The notes beneath the pieces are model-generated. The model saw only the letters and a list, made by a program, of their open reading frames with translations, was not told the DNA's origin and ran no database searches. A stretch of 64,000 bases of DNA, from positions 14,850-78,849 of the forward strand of contig JBBQFL010000018.1 of NCBI GenBank assembly GCA_038321965.1. Reading direction: 5' to 3'. Of this stretch, positions 26,099 to 35,155 are shown piece after piece. The stretch is from UKL13-2 sp038321965. Its GTDB lineage: Bacteria; Pseudomonadota; Gammaproteobacteria; Burkholderiales; Usitatibacteraceae. Positions within the stretch are counted from its first letter, which is position 1; every line of letters starts with the position of its first letter. The position numbers and the translations under genes were made by a program.

Positions 26099-28099
26099 AT
26101 GATGCCGATTAAAAATGCGATTCACCGACTAGCCATTTCAGCGTGTTTGGTTGGAATCGGATTACTAGCGATTTCCAGCGCGATGGCTGCAACTACCGCG
26201 CGTATCGGATTTTCATCCAAGACAAGCGGTTTCAATGCGATAAATGCCCGCATTGCTGGAACCAGTGAGTATGCGTTGATCGAATTTATTGCGGCAGATG
26301 GGTCAATAAACCCAAACGTTGCAATCACCGTTACCACCAGCAATGCGGCGTTGATGAAGGTCTCGAAATTACCAATAGCGAATGCCCTTGGAAACTACGC
26401 ACTTAGCGTCCCAATGAACGCAGGGAATGGCCTCGCAACGATTACGGCGACTGCCAATGTCAACGGCACGCTCTATACACGAACACGCGATTTTTCGATT
26501 ACGCCAGCCGCAATCCCCGTGCCGCTCCCTGTCGGCAGCACATCGACCACGATCAATCGCGCACTCACACCAACCCTGGCTGCCGATCAATCCGGGTGCA
26601 GCACGATCAATTACTTTGATGTTGGTCCCGGTCAGACATATGTCGCGCTGGGACAATTGCCTTGGAGCATGCTAAAGGGCTGCGACACGGTACGGATTCA
26701 TGCCAAGCCGAACGGAGGCGCATACAACGAGATGATGCTCATTTCCGCCGGCACTAACCTGGCACCGACAGCGCCTGACAAATTCATGCGCGTCGTTGGG
26801 GTCCTTGATCCCGTTACCGGCGCACGGCCGATCATCGATGGCACCAACGCAACGCAAGTCGAGACCATCGCGGGTAGTGCGCCGCGCTCGCTGCGCTACC
26901 ACGACAACCCAAATCCCTCACGCGCGCTCTACAAACTTGGCCTGGTGATGGTGGGGCCTCAGCAGGGCTATGACTACAACAACGGCCCAGCCGGTTACAT
27001 CAGCATTGAGAATCTGGATATTCAAAATTCCGTCTACAACGCATCCTTCACTGATGCGCTTTTAGGCCAGCAAGGCGCTTACGCCGCATTTGGCTCGTGT
27101 TTGTACGTTGAAGCTGCGGCGCATCTGGTGGTGAAAAACAACCTGATGCACAACTGTGGCAACGGCCTGTTTATCAATTCAAAAAATGGCGCAGTGGTTG
27201 AGCTTTCGCAGGATGTGTTGATTGAAGGCAACGCGTTTTACAACAATAGCAACGCGCCACAGGCGGGCGTCAGCAACGGCTTTTCCGAGCACAATAGCTA
27301 TACCGAAGCGCGTGACATTATCTTTCAGTACAACTATTTCGGTGACGTGCGTCCTGGTGCGTTTGGCGATTGCCTGAAAGACCGCTCTTCGGGCTTGGTG
27401 GTGCGCTACAACACCTTTGCATCCACCTGTGGGCTGCAAATGAATCTGATGGATTCAACCGGCGGTGGCAGCTTGATCTGGGGAGATCATGGTTATGCCA
27501 ATGTGTTTGTGTATGGCAATCTGTTTGACTTGTCTGCGCCGAACGCGAGTGTCAGCCTGCTCAATTTTGGTGGTGATAGCGGTACCGTTGCGAACTATCG
27601 TCAAGGCGTTTTTCACTTCTACAACAACACCATGTTCGTCAAAGGTGACGCCACCCATGGCAGCTACCCGGAGGTGTTTTTGTTTAATTTGAATGTGCCT
27701 TCCGCCGTTGCCGAGGTGACCAACAACGTATTTCAAACGTCGCCGTCTACCTCAGGTGCGCCGGGCAAAATTCAGACGATTGCATTCGGTAAAGGTACCG
27801 TAAACCTGCAAAACAATTGGGTATCGCCCAATGCTGCGCCCTACTGGCTTGGCCACTTATCAGGTGCGGTGGTGAATGGTTGGAACACCAATCTGGGCGC
27901 GAGCAACCAGCCGCTGTTTGTGAATGCGGCGACGCATGATTTCCGACTCTCACCAGCATCACCATTGATAAACGCGGGCGGCGCGCTGACCACGATCAAT
28001 CTGAATATGCTTCCCGTGTCAGAACCGGTCACGCAACATGGTGTGATCCCGACACGTAAGCAAGATGGCGCAATTGATATTGGCGCTTTTGAGTTCTAG
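26099..28099 (+). CDS. Exported right-handed parallel beta-helix protein
   Basis: About 667 residues from the double ATG at 26099/26102; the in-frame extension upstream lacks a signal sequence. A signal peptide (LVGIGLLAISSAMA) is followed by an Ig-like segment (about 30-140) and a long parallel beta-helix with NNL/GN/YNN ladder repeats (IEGNAFYNNS, YNTFAS, VYGNLFDLS, YNNTMF, VTNNVF). It ends PLINAGG...DGAIDIGAFEF, the common C-terminal cap of such proteins. The fold is typical of polysaccharide lyases and surface adhesins, but no catalytic set can be assigned by eye. It is a single-gene unit with its own terminator. Confidence 0.85.
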   Translation: MMPIKNAIHRLAISACLVGIGLLAISSAMAATTARIGFSSKTSGFNAINARIAGTSEYALIEFIAADGSINPNVAITVTTSNAALMKVSKLPIANALGNYALSVPMNAGNGLATITATANVNGTLYTRTRDFSITPAAIPVPLPVGSTSTTINRALTPTLAADQSGCSTINYFDVGPGQTYVALGQLPWSMLKGCDTVRIHAKPNGGAYNEMMLISAGTNLAPTAPDKFMRVVGVLDPVTGARPIIDGTNATQVETIAGSAPRSLRYHDNPNPSRALYKLGLVMVGPQQGYDYNNGPAGYISIENLDIQNSVYNASFTDALLGQQGAYAAFGSCLYVEAAAHLVVKNNLMHNCGNGLFINSKNGAVVELSQDVLIEGNAFYNNSNAPQAGVSNGFSEHNSYTEARDIIFQYNYFGDVRPGAFGDCLKDRSSGLVVRYNTFASTCGLQMNLMDSTGGGSLIWGDHGYANVFVYGNLFDLSAPNASVSLLNFGGDSGTVANYRQGVFHFYNNTMFVKGDATHGSYPEVFLFNLNVPSAVAEVTNNVFQTSPSTSGAPGKIQTIAFGKGTVNLQNNWVSPNAAPYWLGHLSGAVVNGWNTNLGASNQPLFVNAATHDFRLSPASPLINAGGALTTINLNMLPVSEPVTQHGVIPTRKQDGAIDIGAFEF

Positions 28100-28154
28100 G
28101 CGTTCACGATCAATTAATTTTCGTGGTGCGCTTGCCGACGCCACGTTCAGAAAT

Positions 28155-28188
28155 CGTATAGCGCGCGACGCGCGCTATACGTTTTTTT
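28155..28188 (+). terminator. Strong rho-independent terminator after the beta-helix gene
   Basis: A perfect 12-bp stem CGTATAGCGCGC/GCGCGCTATACG with a GAC loop is followed by seven T, 55 bp after the stop codon. The other strand lacks a good T run, so it acts for the plus strand. Confidence 0.9.
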
Positions 28189-28228
28189 GCCTATGGCTGC
28201 CGGGGCCAACGCTCAACCAAGCCAAATT

Positions 28229-29524
28229 TCAGCTGCGAAACGGATGCCGCACCACAACTGTCTCTTCACGATCCGGTCCTGTCGAGACCAGATCAATCGA
28301 CGTACCGACGAGCTGTTCGATCCGATTCAAATACGCCTGGGCGTTCTTCGGTAGTTTGTCCCAAGCCTTAACGCCGTAGGTGCTTTCGCTCCAGCCCGGA
28401 TGGTCTTCAAATACTGGTTCGCAGTGCGCAATGCTGTCAGCGCCATAAGGAAGAATATCTGTTGTCTGTCCATCCATTTTGTAGCCGGTACATATGCGCA
28501 GGGTTTCCAAACCATCAAGCACATCCAGCTTGGTAATGCACAAGCCGGAGAGCCCATTGATCTGCGTGGCGCGTTTCAGCGCAGCGGCATCAAACCAGCC
28601 GCAGCGGCGCGGGCGCCCAGTGACGGAACCAAATTCATTGCCGCGTTTGCGCAAACGCTCGCCAATGTCGTTCTCGAGCTCGGTGGGGAACGGGCCAGAG
28701 CCAACGCGTGTTGCGTAAGCCTTGGTGATGCCCAGCACGTAGTTCAGCGCTTGTGGACCTACTCCTGCCCCTGCCGAAGCCTGCCCTGCCAAACAGTTGC
28801 TGGAGGTCACATAAGGATACGTGCCGTGATCAACGTCGAGCAGCGCAGCCTGCGCGCCTTCAAACAGCAAGCTCTTGCCCTCGCTCATGAGTCGATTCAA
28901 ATCCGCAGACACGTCGGCAATCATCGGCTTGAGCCGCTCGCCCATTTTTAGCGTCGAATCAAAAACTTCATCCACCGAAACCGTTTCGGCCTTCAGATAA
29001 TTCTTCAAAACAAAGTTGTGATAGTCGAGCACTTCGACGAGCTTTTCTCTGAATCGCTGCGGAAAATAAAGGTCGTGCAGGCGGATCGCGCGCCTTGCGA
29101 CCTTGTCTTCGTAGCAAGGGCCGATGCCACGACCGGTCGTGCCGAGTTTTTCTTCGCCAAGCGCAAGCTCCCGCGCCTGATCGATGGCGACGTGATAGGG
29201 CAGAATCAGTGGGCAGGCTTCGGAAATACGCAGGCAGCTCATGACATCGACACCAGCGACAGCAAGCTCATCAATTTCCTGCAGCAGCGCCTGCGGCGAT
29301 AGCACCACGCCGTTGCCGATATAGCAGGTGACTTGTGAATGCAAAATGCCCGAGGGGATCAGGCGCAGGATCGTCTTTTTGCCGTTGACTACGAGCGTGT
29401 GGCCCGCATTGTGACCGCCCTGAAAGCGGACAACTGCCGCGACTTCATCGGTAAGCCAGTCGACGATCTTGCCCTTGCCTTCATCGCCCCATTGGGTGCC
29501 GATGACGACGACGTTTCTTGCCAT
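28229..29524 (-). CDS. purA: Adenylosuccinate synthetase
   Basis: 431 residues, full length. GTP/IMP-binding motif GTQWGDEGKGKIVD at the N-terminus, then GGHNAGHTL, the signature GRGIGPCYEDK, and RVGSGPFPTEL. It makes adenylosuccinate from IMP, Asp and GTP, the first committed step to AMP. It is the last gene of a DUF2065-hisZ-purA unit, with a 23-bp gap after hisZ. Confidence 0.98.
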   Translation of the reverse strand: MARNVVVIGTQWGDEGKGKIVDWLTDEVAAVVRFQGGHNAGHTLVVNGKKTILRLIPSGILHSQVTCYIGNGVVLSPQALLQEIDELAVAGVDVMSCLRISEACPLILPYHVAIDQARELALGEEKLGTTGRGIGPCYEDKVARRAIRLHDLYFPQRFREKLVEVLDYHNFVLKNYLKAETVSVDEVFDSTLKMGERLKPMIADVSADLNRLMSEGKSLLFEGAQAALLDVDHGTYPYVTSSNCLAGQASAGAGVGPQALNYVLGITKAYATRVGSGPFPTELENDIGERLRKRGNEFGSVTGRPRRCGWFDAAALKRATQINGLSGLCITKLDVLDGLETLRICTGYKMDGQTTDILPYGADSIAHCEPVFEDHPGWSESTYGVKAWDKLPKNAQAYLNRIEQLVGTSIDLVSTGPDREETVVVRHPFRS

Positions 29525-29547
29525 GTTGATTCCTTAGATGACGTAAT

Positions 29548-30702
29548 TCAGATAAGTGGGACGGTCGTCCAGTGGCCGTCGATAAAACTGAGTCGGCGGT
29601 CGCAGTTGAGCTCGTGAAGATGACCTTCGTGACCGGGCAGATCTACGATCACGATTTCACCATTAGCACGTAATCTCGCCATTTCTGTGCGGGCGGCGAG
29701 ATTGGGCTCCATCGGCGCAAGAATAGCTCCTCGTACGGGTTCGTCTGCGACCAGCGGCAGGATGGCTTTCAGATCCATGCTGAACCCGGTCGCCGGGCGG
29801 GCACGCCCGAATGCCTTACCGACTTCGTCGTAACGACCACCGCGTGCGACAGCATCAGATGCGCCGCGCGCAAAAGTGGCAAAGGTGATGCCGCTTTCAT
29901 AGTTGAATCCACCCAGCTCGCCGAGGTCAACGCTGACATTGATACCCTGGTTGGCAAAGTGGTTGTTGATGGCGAGCAACTGCGCCAGCGCGTTACTGAT
30001 GGTTTCGACTTTCGGCAGCACTTCCGCGGCCCGCTTCAGCGTCGAAGCATCGCCGTACAACGCCGGTAACGCGGCAATCGCGGGGTACGCTGTGCCAAGC
30101 TGACTCTTGATCGACGCCAATGCCGAAAGATCTTTGGCTTCCGTTGCCAGGAATGCCTGCTCCGCGATTTCAGCGGAAGCATTCACACTCGCAATCAATG
30201 AACGAAAAATAGCCGGATGACCAATGTCCAGTTGTAGGTCAACTACGCCGACTGCACGCAGCACATCCACCATCAACTGCTGAATTTCAATGTCCGCTTC
30301 CAGCCCTGCATGGCCGTACATTTCGGCGCCCGCCTGAAACGGTTGACGACTCTTCCCCAGACCTGCGGGCAAGGTATGCAATACGCTGCCCGCGTAACAA
30401 AGTCGGGTAACGCCTTGCCGATTGAGCAAGTGTGCGTCGATGCGGGCGACCTGCGGCGTGGTATCGGCACGAATGCCCAGTGTGCGGCCGGTTAACTGAT
30501 CGACAAGCTTGAAGGTCGCCAGGTCCATATCGTGACCGGTGCCGGAAAGCAGGGACTCAACATATTCGAGCAGCGGTGGCATGACCAGCGCGAATCCGTG
30601 GCTGGCGAACAGATCTAGTGTGATTCGGCGCAGCCGCTCAAGCTTTCTCGCTTCGGCCGGTAGCAGATCCTCGATATTCTCGGGAAGCGTCCAGGTTCTC
30701 AA
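29548..30702 (-). CDS. hisZ: ATP phosphoribosyltransferase regulatory subunit HisZ
   Basis: 384 residues, a class II aminoacyl-tRNA synthetase paralogue (LPENIEDLLPAEARKLERLRR; ADTTPQVARIDAHLLN; QAGAEMYGHAGLEADIEI) but shorter than HisRS and lacking its anticodon domain. In bacteria with short HisG it forms the hetero-octamer that starts histidine synthesis. The start is TTG at 30702, one base after the DUF2065 stop, with GGTGA about eight bases upstream. hisG is not in the window. Confidence 0.95.
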   Translation of the reverse strand: MRTWTLPENIEDLLPAEARKLERLRRITLDLFASHGFALVMPPLLEYVESLLSGTGHDMDLATFKLVDQLTGRTLGIRADTTPQVARIDAHLLNRQGVTRLCYAGSVLHTLPAGLGKSRQPFQAGAEMYGHAGLEADIEIQQLMVDVLRAVGVVDLQLDIGHPAIFRSLIASVNASAEIAEQAFLATEAKDLSALASIKSQLGTAYPAIAALPALYGDASTLKRAAEVLPKVETISNALAQLLAINNHFANQGINVSVDLGELGGFNYESGITFATFARGASDAVARGGRYDEVGKAFGRARPATGFSMDLKAILPLVADEPVRGAILAPMEPNLAARTEMARLRANGEIVIVDLPGHEGHLHELNCDRRLSFIDGHWTTVPLI

Positions 30703-30703
30703 A

Positions 30704-30889
30704 TCAGGTCACCATCAACAATATGGCCACGCCTATCAACATCGAAGCGAGGCCAACAAAGCGTAACTGACCATCAGTCAACTCGATGACACGTCTGAAC
30801 GTCTCCCGCCACGCACGTGGCGCGAACAGTGGCACGATGCCTTCGAACACCAGCATCAATGCCAACCCTGCGAGCAGAATGTCTTTCAC
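30704..30889 (-). CDS. DUF2065 small membrane protein
   Basis: 61 residues from GTG at 30889: VKDILLAGLALMLVFEG, then FAPRAWRETFRRVIELTDGQLRFVGLASMLIG, matching the DUF2065 pattern of two transmembrane helices around an RAWR loop. A longer frame starts at 30973, but that ATG lies inside the hflC terminator hairpin, so the GTG start is preferred. This family conventionally sits between hflC and hisZ in betaproteobacteria. The function is unknown. Confidence 0.8.
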   Translation of the reverse strand: MKDILLAGLALMLVFEGIVPLFAPRAWRETFRRVIELTDGQLRFVGLASMLIGVAILLMVT

Positions 30890-30920
30890 GAAAAGTGGCT
30901 GTTCCAGGAAATTGACGGGA

Positions 30921-30938
30921 GTTTGTGCATGCACAAAC
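30921..30938. promoter_or_regulatory. Perfect 18-bp palindrome upstream of DUF2065-hisZ-purA
   Basis: GTTTGTGCATGCACAAAC is a perfect palindrome placed between the hflC terminator and the DUF2065 start, where the promoter of the purA unit must lie. It could be an operator for a dimeric regulator. It does not match the enterobacterial PurR box closely. Confidence 0.4.
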
Positions 30939-30945
30939 GTCAGAC

Positions 30946-30983
30946 GCAAAAACGGCGCTGGTGAACATTTCACCGGCGCCGTT
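30946..30983 (-). terminator. Rho-independent terminator of the hfl operon
   Basis: Inverted repeat AACGGCGCTGGTGAA / TTCACCGGCGCCGTT with a 3-base loop; read on the minus strand it is followed by five T. It lies about 42 bp after the hflC stop and ends the hfq-hflX-hflK-hflC transcript. Confidence 0.88.
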
Positions 30984-31024
30984 GACGAATTATACGCGAG
31001 TTGTGGTTCTAGTGTCGCATGGAC

Positions 31025-31903
31025 CTACTTGCCACCTTTGTTCGGATTTTTCAGGTATTTGAAGAAGTCAGAGCTTGGTTCGAGCACCATGACGTCACTC
31101 TTGTTACGGAAACTGTTGCGATAGGCATCCATGCTGCGATAGAAAGCATAGAACTCGGGGTTTTTGGTGAACGCCTGCGCGTATATTTTTGACGCATTGG
31201 CATCGCCTTCGCCCTTGATTTTCTGCGCGTCCCGATAAGCCTCCGCTAAAATAATGTCGCGCTGACGCTCAGCGTCAGCCTTGATCTTGTCCGCATCGCC
31301 AGCACCAGTCGAGCGCAGTTCGTTCGCAACGCGCTTCCGCTCTGAATCCATCCGTTTATAAACGTCCGCATTGATTTCCTGCGCTAGATCTACGCGCTTT
31401 AGGCGAACATCCATCACTTCGATGCCGATACTGCGCGCATCCGCATCCGATTTGGCACGCAGGTCTTCCATGATCTTGTTACGTTCACCGGAGATGACTT
31501 CCGACAGTGTGCGTTTGCTGAACTCGTCCCGCAAATCATTGTTCACCGATTGTGCCAGGCGAATCTCAGCCTTGGAAAGGTCGCCCCCGGTCGATACAAA
31601 GAACTGTTTAACGTCGACAATGCGATATTTGACGTAAGAATCGACCAGAACATTGTTCTTCTCCATGGTCTGGATGCGTTCGGCATCCTTGGTGTCCAAG
31701 GTCTGGATGCGGGTGTCGTAGAGTCGAACGTTTTCAAGCATCGGCACGCGGAAGTAAAGTCCCGGCTCCTTCTGGATGGCCACCACTTCACCCAGGCGAA
31801 ACTTGATCGCGGCTTGCCGCTGGTCTACGGTGTAAGCCGAAAACATCAGCAGGATCAGGATGAGAATAACGAAGCTTGCGACGACGGAGAAATTCTTTTG
31901 CAT
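31025..31903 (-). CDS. hflC: HflC, SPFH-domain modulator of FtsH protease
   Basis: About 292 residues. ATG at 31903 (MQKNFSVV) is preferred over 31909 because AAGGAG then stands at proper spacing. An N-terminal transmembrane helix (VVASFVILILILLMFSAYTV) precedes the SPFH/band-7 domain (YFRVPMLENVRLYDTRIQTLD; ALDAEINADVYKRM-type coiled-coil region). With HflK it forms the periplasmic cage around FtsH. It follows hflK by five bases. Confidence 0.95.
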   Translation of the reverse strand: MQKNFSVVASFVILILILLMFSAYTVDQRQAAIKFRLGEVVAIQKEPGLYFRVPMLENVRLYDTRIQTLDTKDAERIQTMEKNNVLVDSYVKYRIVDVKQFFVSTGGDLSKAEIRLAQSVNNDLRDEFSKRTLSEVISGERNKIMEDLRAKSDADARSIGIEVMDVRLKRVDLAQEINADVYKRMDSERKRVANELRSTGAGDADKIKADAERQRDIILAEAYRDAQKIKGEGDANASKIYAQAFTKNPEFYAFYRSMDAYRNSFRNKSDVMVLEPSSDFFKYLKNPNKGGK

Positions 31904-31914
31904 GATCATTCTCC

Positions 31915-33252
31915 TTATCGTGAGCGGGAGTCGCGCAAGCGATTCGCTTCGGTAACTATAGGGGCAGTTTCGGCAACGGCGGCGCGTGCTGGCGGGGCAA
32001 TTTCCGAAGCGGTATTCGACGGCATTTGTTGTACCGCCTGCATCAGTTTATCGAGCGGCAAATAAAGCAGGCTGTTGCCACCCTTCTGGTCGACGACCAC
32101 TTTGGTGGTGCTTTGCATCACCTGTTGCATCGTGTCCAGATAAAGGCGTTCACGTGTCACCCCAGGCGCTTTATCGTATTCAGTCAATACCTGCGAAAAG
32201 CGCGATGCGTCACCCTGCGCTCTGGCAATCACGAGTTGTTTGTGACCGTTGGCCTCTTCCAGCAGGCGCGCTGCAGCACCGCGTGCGCGCGGGAGGATGT
32301 CGTTAGCGTAGGCTTCGCCCTCATTCTTAAGACGCTCCCGATCCTGTTTGGCGCGTACCGCATCGTCGAAGCTGTTTTGTACCTGCTCCGGTGGCTGCGC
32401 ATTTTGTAAGTTCACGATCGAAATCTGGATACCGGTCTTGTAACGGTCCAGGATCTGCTGCATGAGTAATTTCGTGCGCGCGGCAATATCGCCTCGGCCT
32501 TCGTACAACACGAAGTCCATCTTGCTTTTGCCAACGATTTCCCGCATCGCCGTTTCGGCTACCTGGCGAACAGCCTCCTTTGGGTCCTTATTGTTGAACA
32601 GGAACTCTTCAGGGCTTTTCAATGTGTACTGCACCGCGAACTGCACGTCGACGATATTCTGGTCCTGCGTCAGCATGAGTGCTTCTTCTTTGACCTTGGT
32701 TTTCTGGTTATTGCGATGTCCGATCTCTACCGCCTCAACCTGTGAAACGTTGACTATCTCGTTTGTTTCAATCGGGTAGGGCCAGCGCCAACGCAATCCT
32801 GCCTGCGTCGTCTGCGAATATTTACCCAGACGCAATTCAACGCCGCGCGTACCCTCCTGGACGATGTAAAAACCGCTCGCCAGCCAAAATGAGATTGCCA
32901 ACCCCAAGCCCAGGACAAACACCCCGCCCATCATTGCCGCGCTAGGTGCACCAGACCCACCGGCGCCACCACCATCGCTGCCATTGTTGCCAGTTTTTTT
33001 ACCGAAAAGACCGGAGAGTTTTTGATTGAATTTGCGCAAGATCTCGTCAAGGTCGGGCGGGCCTTCATTCTTGCCACCACGCTTGCCCCATTGCGGATCG
33101 TTCATTGACATGTCGGCACCGGTGCCGATTTCCGCCGCGGGAGCGGACTTTTTCATTCCCAGCAAGTAGCGCACCCGATAAACTGGGTAAGCCAGTAGCG
33201 CTGCGGTAGCTGCCAAGGGCGCAATTAATACTGTTCGATCCAAAAATTGCAT
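31915..33252 (-). CDS. hflK: HflK, SPFH-domain modulator of FtsH protease, with N-terminal extension
   Basis: 445 residues. The usual HflK start is visible at residue 48 (MSMNDPQWGKRGG, then PDLDEILRKFNQKLSGLFGKK), followed by a Gly-rich stretch, a transmembrane helix (VFVLGLGLAISFWLASGFYI) and the SPFH domain. The frame extends upstream to an ATG with GGAG eight bases before it, whereas the inner ATGs (33111, 33105) lack good ribosome sites. The extra 47 residues include a second hydrophobic segment (LIAPLAATAALLAYPVY). Either HflK here has an added membrane segment or translation starts inside. Confidence 0.93.
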   Translation of the reverse strand: MQFLDRTVLIAPLAATAALLAYPVYRVRYLLGMKKSAPAAEIGTGADMSMNDPQWGKRGGKNEGPPDLDEILRKFNQKLSGLFGKKTGNNGSDGGGAGGSGAPSAAMMGGVFVLGLGLAISFWLASGFYIVQEGTRGVELRLGKYSQTTQAGLRWRWPYPIETNEIVNVSQVEAVEIGHRNNQKTKVKEEALMLTQDQNIVDVQFAVQYTLKSPEEFLFNNKDPKEAVRQVAETAMREIVGKSKMDFVLYEGRGDIAARTKLLMQQILDRYKTGIQISIVNLQNAQPPEQVQNSFDDAVRAKQDRERLKNEGEAYANDILPRARGAAARLLEEANGHKQLVIARAQGDASRFSQVLTEYDKAPGVTRERLYLDTMQQVMQSTTKVVVDQKGGNSLLYLPLDKLMQAVQQMPSNTASEIAPPARAAVAETAPIVTEANRLRDSRSR

Positions 33253-33287
33253 GCAATCTGCTCCGGGTAAAGATAAATATGCCGCTG

Positions 33288-34514
33288 CTATTGCGCCAGG
33301 CTTAGTTTCGCTGACGTGGTGTTTTCTGGTATCTCGTCGCGCAGACCGTCATCAAAGTGATCAGCTGGCGACTGTGACTTTCTGGCCTGATCTTCCAGAC
33401 CCCATTCCTTTATAGTTTCGCGCAAATGAGCAATCCCGACACTTTGAAGTGCGCTGACGCGACACTCACGAATTTTACCACCTTCGTCTCGAATGACTGC
33501 GCCCAGCGGCACATCCTCGAGCCTGTCAATTTTGTTGTGAACGATGATTTGCGGAATATGGTCGGCGCCGATTTCGGCCAGCACGACATTTACGTCTTCG
33601 ATCTGTTGCTCACGCAGAGGATTGGCAGCATCCACAACATGAAGCAGTAAATCCGCCTCCATGGCCTCAGTCAGCGTTGCATGAAAAGCGGCAACCAGAT
33701 TATGCGGCAGGTCGCGAATGAAACCCACCGTATCGGACATCGTTACGTGAATGCCGGGCTCGATATAGAGCTTTCGCGTGGTCGTGTCGAGGGTAGCAAA
33801 CAACTTGTCCGCGACATAGGCTTCGGAACGCGTCATGCGGTTGAACAAAGTCGATTTTCCGGCGTTGGTATAGCCGACGATGGAGACGTTGAATACGCCC
33901 GCCCGCATGCGACCGGCGCGCTGCGTGGAGCGTTGCCGGCCGATTTTTTGCAACTTTTCTTTCAGGCGCTTTATGCGGTCACCAATGAGTCGACGATCCA
34001 GCTCAAGCTGGCTTTCACCCGGCCCACCGCGCACGCTGATGCCACCGCGCTGACGCTCAAGGTGCGTCCAGCCACGTACCAACCGAGTCATCAGGTGTTG
34101 CATCTGGGCGAGTTCAACCTGCAGCTTGCCTTCCGCACTGCGCGCTCGTTGAGCGAAGATATCGAGGATCAGGTCGGTCCGGTCGATGACACGAACCCCG
34201 ACAATTTTTTCAATATTGCGAATCTGAATCGGCGAGAGCTGGTGATTGAACACCACCAGGTTTACATCGAGCTCTATGACGCACGCTGCGATCTCATCGA
34301 TCTTCCCGCTACCGGCAAAGGTACCGGCGTCCGGCTTGGTCCGCCTGCAGGCTATCGTCTGCACAACGGATGCGCCAGCGCTGGTCACCAGTTCGACTGC
34401 TTCAGCCAGACGATCTTCAAAAAGCACATCGTGAAAATCAATGCCGACGACGATAGCCAGATTGCGGCCCGGCGACTGGAGTGGCATCTGCCGTTCGGTT
34501 GAACCTGGATTCAT
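33288..34514 (-). CDS. hflX: GTPase HflX
   Basis: About 408 residues from ATG at 34514; the TTG at 34541 is less likely. The N-terminal nucleotide-binding HflX domain (KPDAGTFAGSGKIDEI; VFNHQLSPIQIRNIEK) leads to a long helix and the G domain: G1 GYTNAGKSTLFN, G3 DTVGF, G4 NKID. It is a ribosome-splitting GTPase acting under stress. It sits between hfq and hflK in the standard operon order. Confidence 0.96.
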   Translation of the reverse strand: MNPGSTERQMPLQSPGRNLAIVVGIDFHDVLFEDRLAEAVELVTSAGASVVQTIACRRTKPDAGTFAGSGKIDEIAACVIELDVNLVVFNHQLSPIQIRNIEKIVGVRVIDRTDLILDIFAQRARSAEGKLQVELAQMQHLMTRLVRGWTHLERQRGGISVRGGPGESQLELDRRLIGDRIKRLKEKLQKIGRQRSTQRAGRMRAGVFNVSIVGYTNAGKSTLFNRMTRSEAYVADKLFATLDTTTRKLYIEPGIHVTMSDTVGFIRDLPHNLVAAFHATLTEAMEADLLLHVVDAANPLREQQIEDVNVVLAEIGADHIPQIIVHNKIDRLEDVPLGAVIRDEGGKIRECRVSALQSVGIAHLRETIKEWGLEDQARKSQSPADHFDDGLRDEIPENTTSAKLSLAQ

Positions 34515-34639
34515 GTGGGGGATATTAGTGGACGGACGCAAATAGACTCGCCCAATGCCATGAACATTGGGACGGATATCGAAATATCAAACCGTTGTGT
34601 GTCCTGTCGCGGACACAAAAATCGTCGGTGCGACAGTGA

Positions 34640-34879
34640 TCAGCCTTCGCCCGGCGCCTCGAACGGGACCGTCACCGCGCGCGCAGGCACGACTGTCGAA
34701 ATTGCGTGCTTATAAACCATTTGCGTGACGGTGTTTTTCAGCAAGACCACATACTGGTCGAAAGACTCGATCTGCCCCTGCAGCTTGATGCCATTAACGA
34801 GATAAATTGAAACGGGGACATGTTCCTTGCGCAGTATGTTAAGGAACGGGTCTTGTAAAAGTTGCCCTTTTGCACTCAT
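34640..34879 (-). CDS. hfq: RNA chaperone Hfq
   Basis: 79 residues. Sm1 motif (QDPFLNILRKEHVPVSIYLVNGIKLQGQIESFD region) and Sm2 motif VYKHAISTVVP are intact. It forms the hexameric ring that matches sRNAs to mRNAs. GGAG lies eight bases before the ATG. A 276-bp gap from der and its own ribosome site point to a separate promoter starting the hfq-hflX-hflK-hflC transcript. Confidence 0.98.
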   Translation of the reverse strand: MSAKGQLLQDPFLNILRKEHVPVSIYLVNGIKLQGQIESFDQYVVLLKNTVTQMVYKHAISTVVPARAVTVPFEAPGEG

Positions 34880-35155
34880 ATTCTTGTTCTCCGATTTCTA
34901 AACTGCTGTTTACAGGCAGACGGCCCAATCCGGGCCCATCTTTCACTGATTGTTCCAAGTGGCCACGCGAAGCGCGAACATCCGAAACCGCCCAATTTTG
35001 CCTGATCGAAATAAAACTCTAACCTAATCGCACAAAGTCTGCACAGATTGTCTGTTGTTGCTTTTGAGATGACAGCAAGTTCCGGGCCGGGTTCCCCTAA
35101 ATTAGGTAAACAGCCTATAAAGCGGAATTTTCTGGAGCTACTATGTTGAGCGTAG
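34880..35155. other. Intergenic region between der and hfq
   Basis: 276 bp, AT-richer than its surroundings, presumably carrying the hfq promoter. No pair of hexamers with proper spacing stands out. No small gene is evident. Confidence 0.4.
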
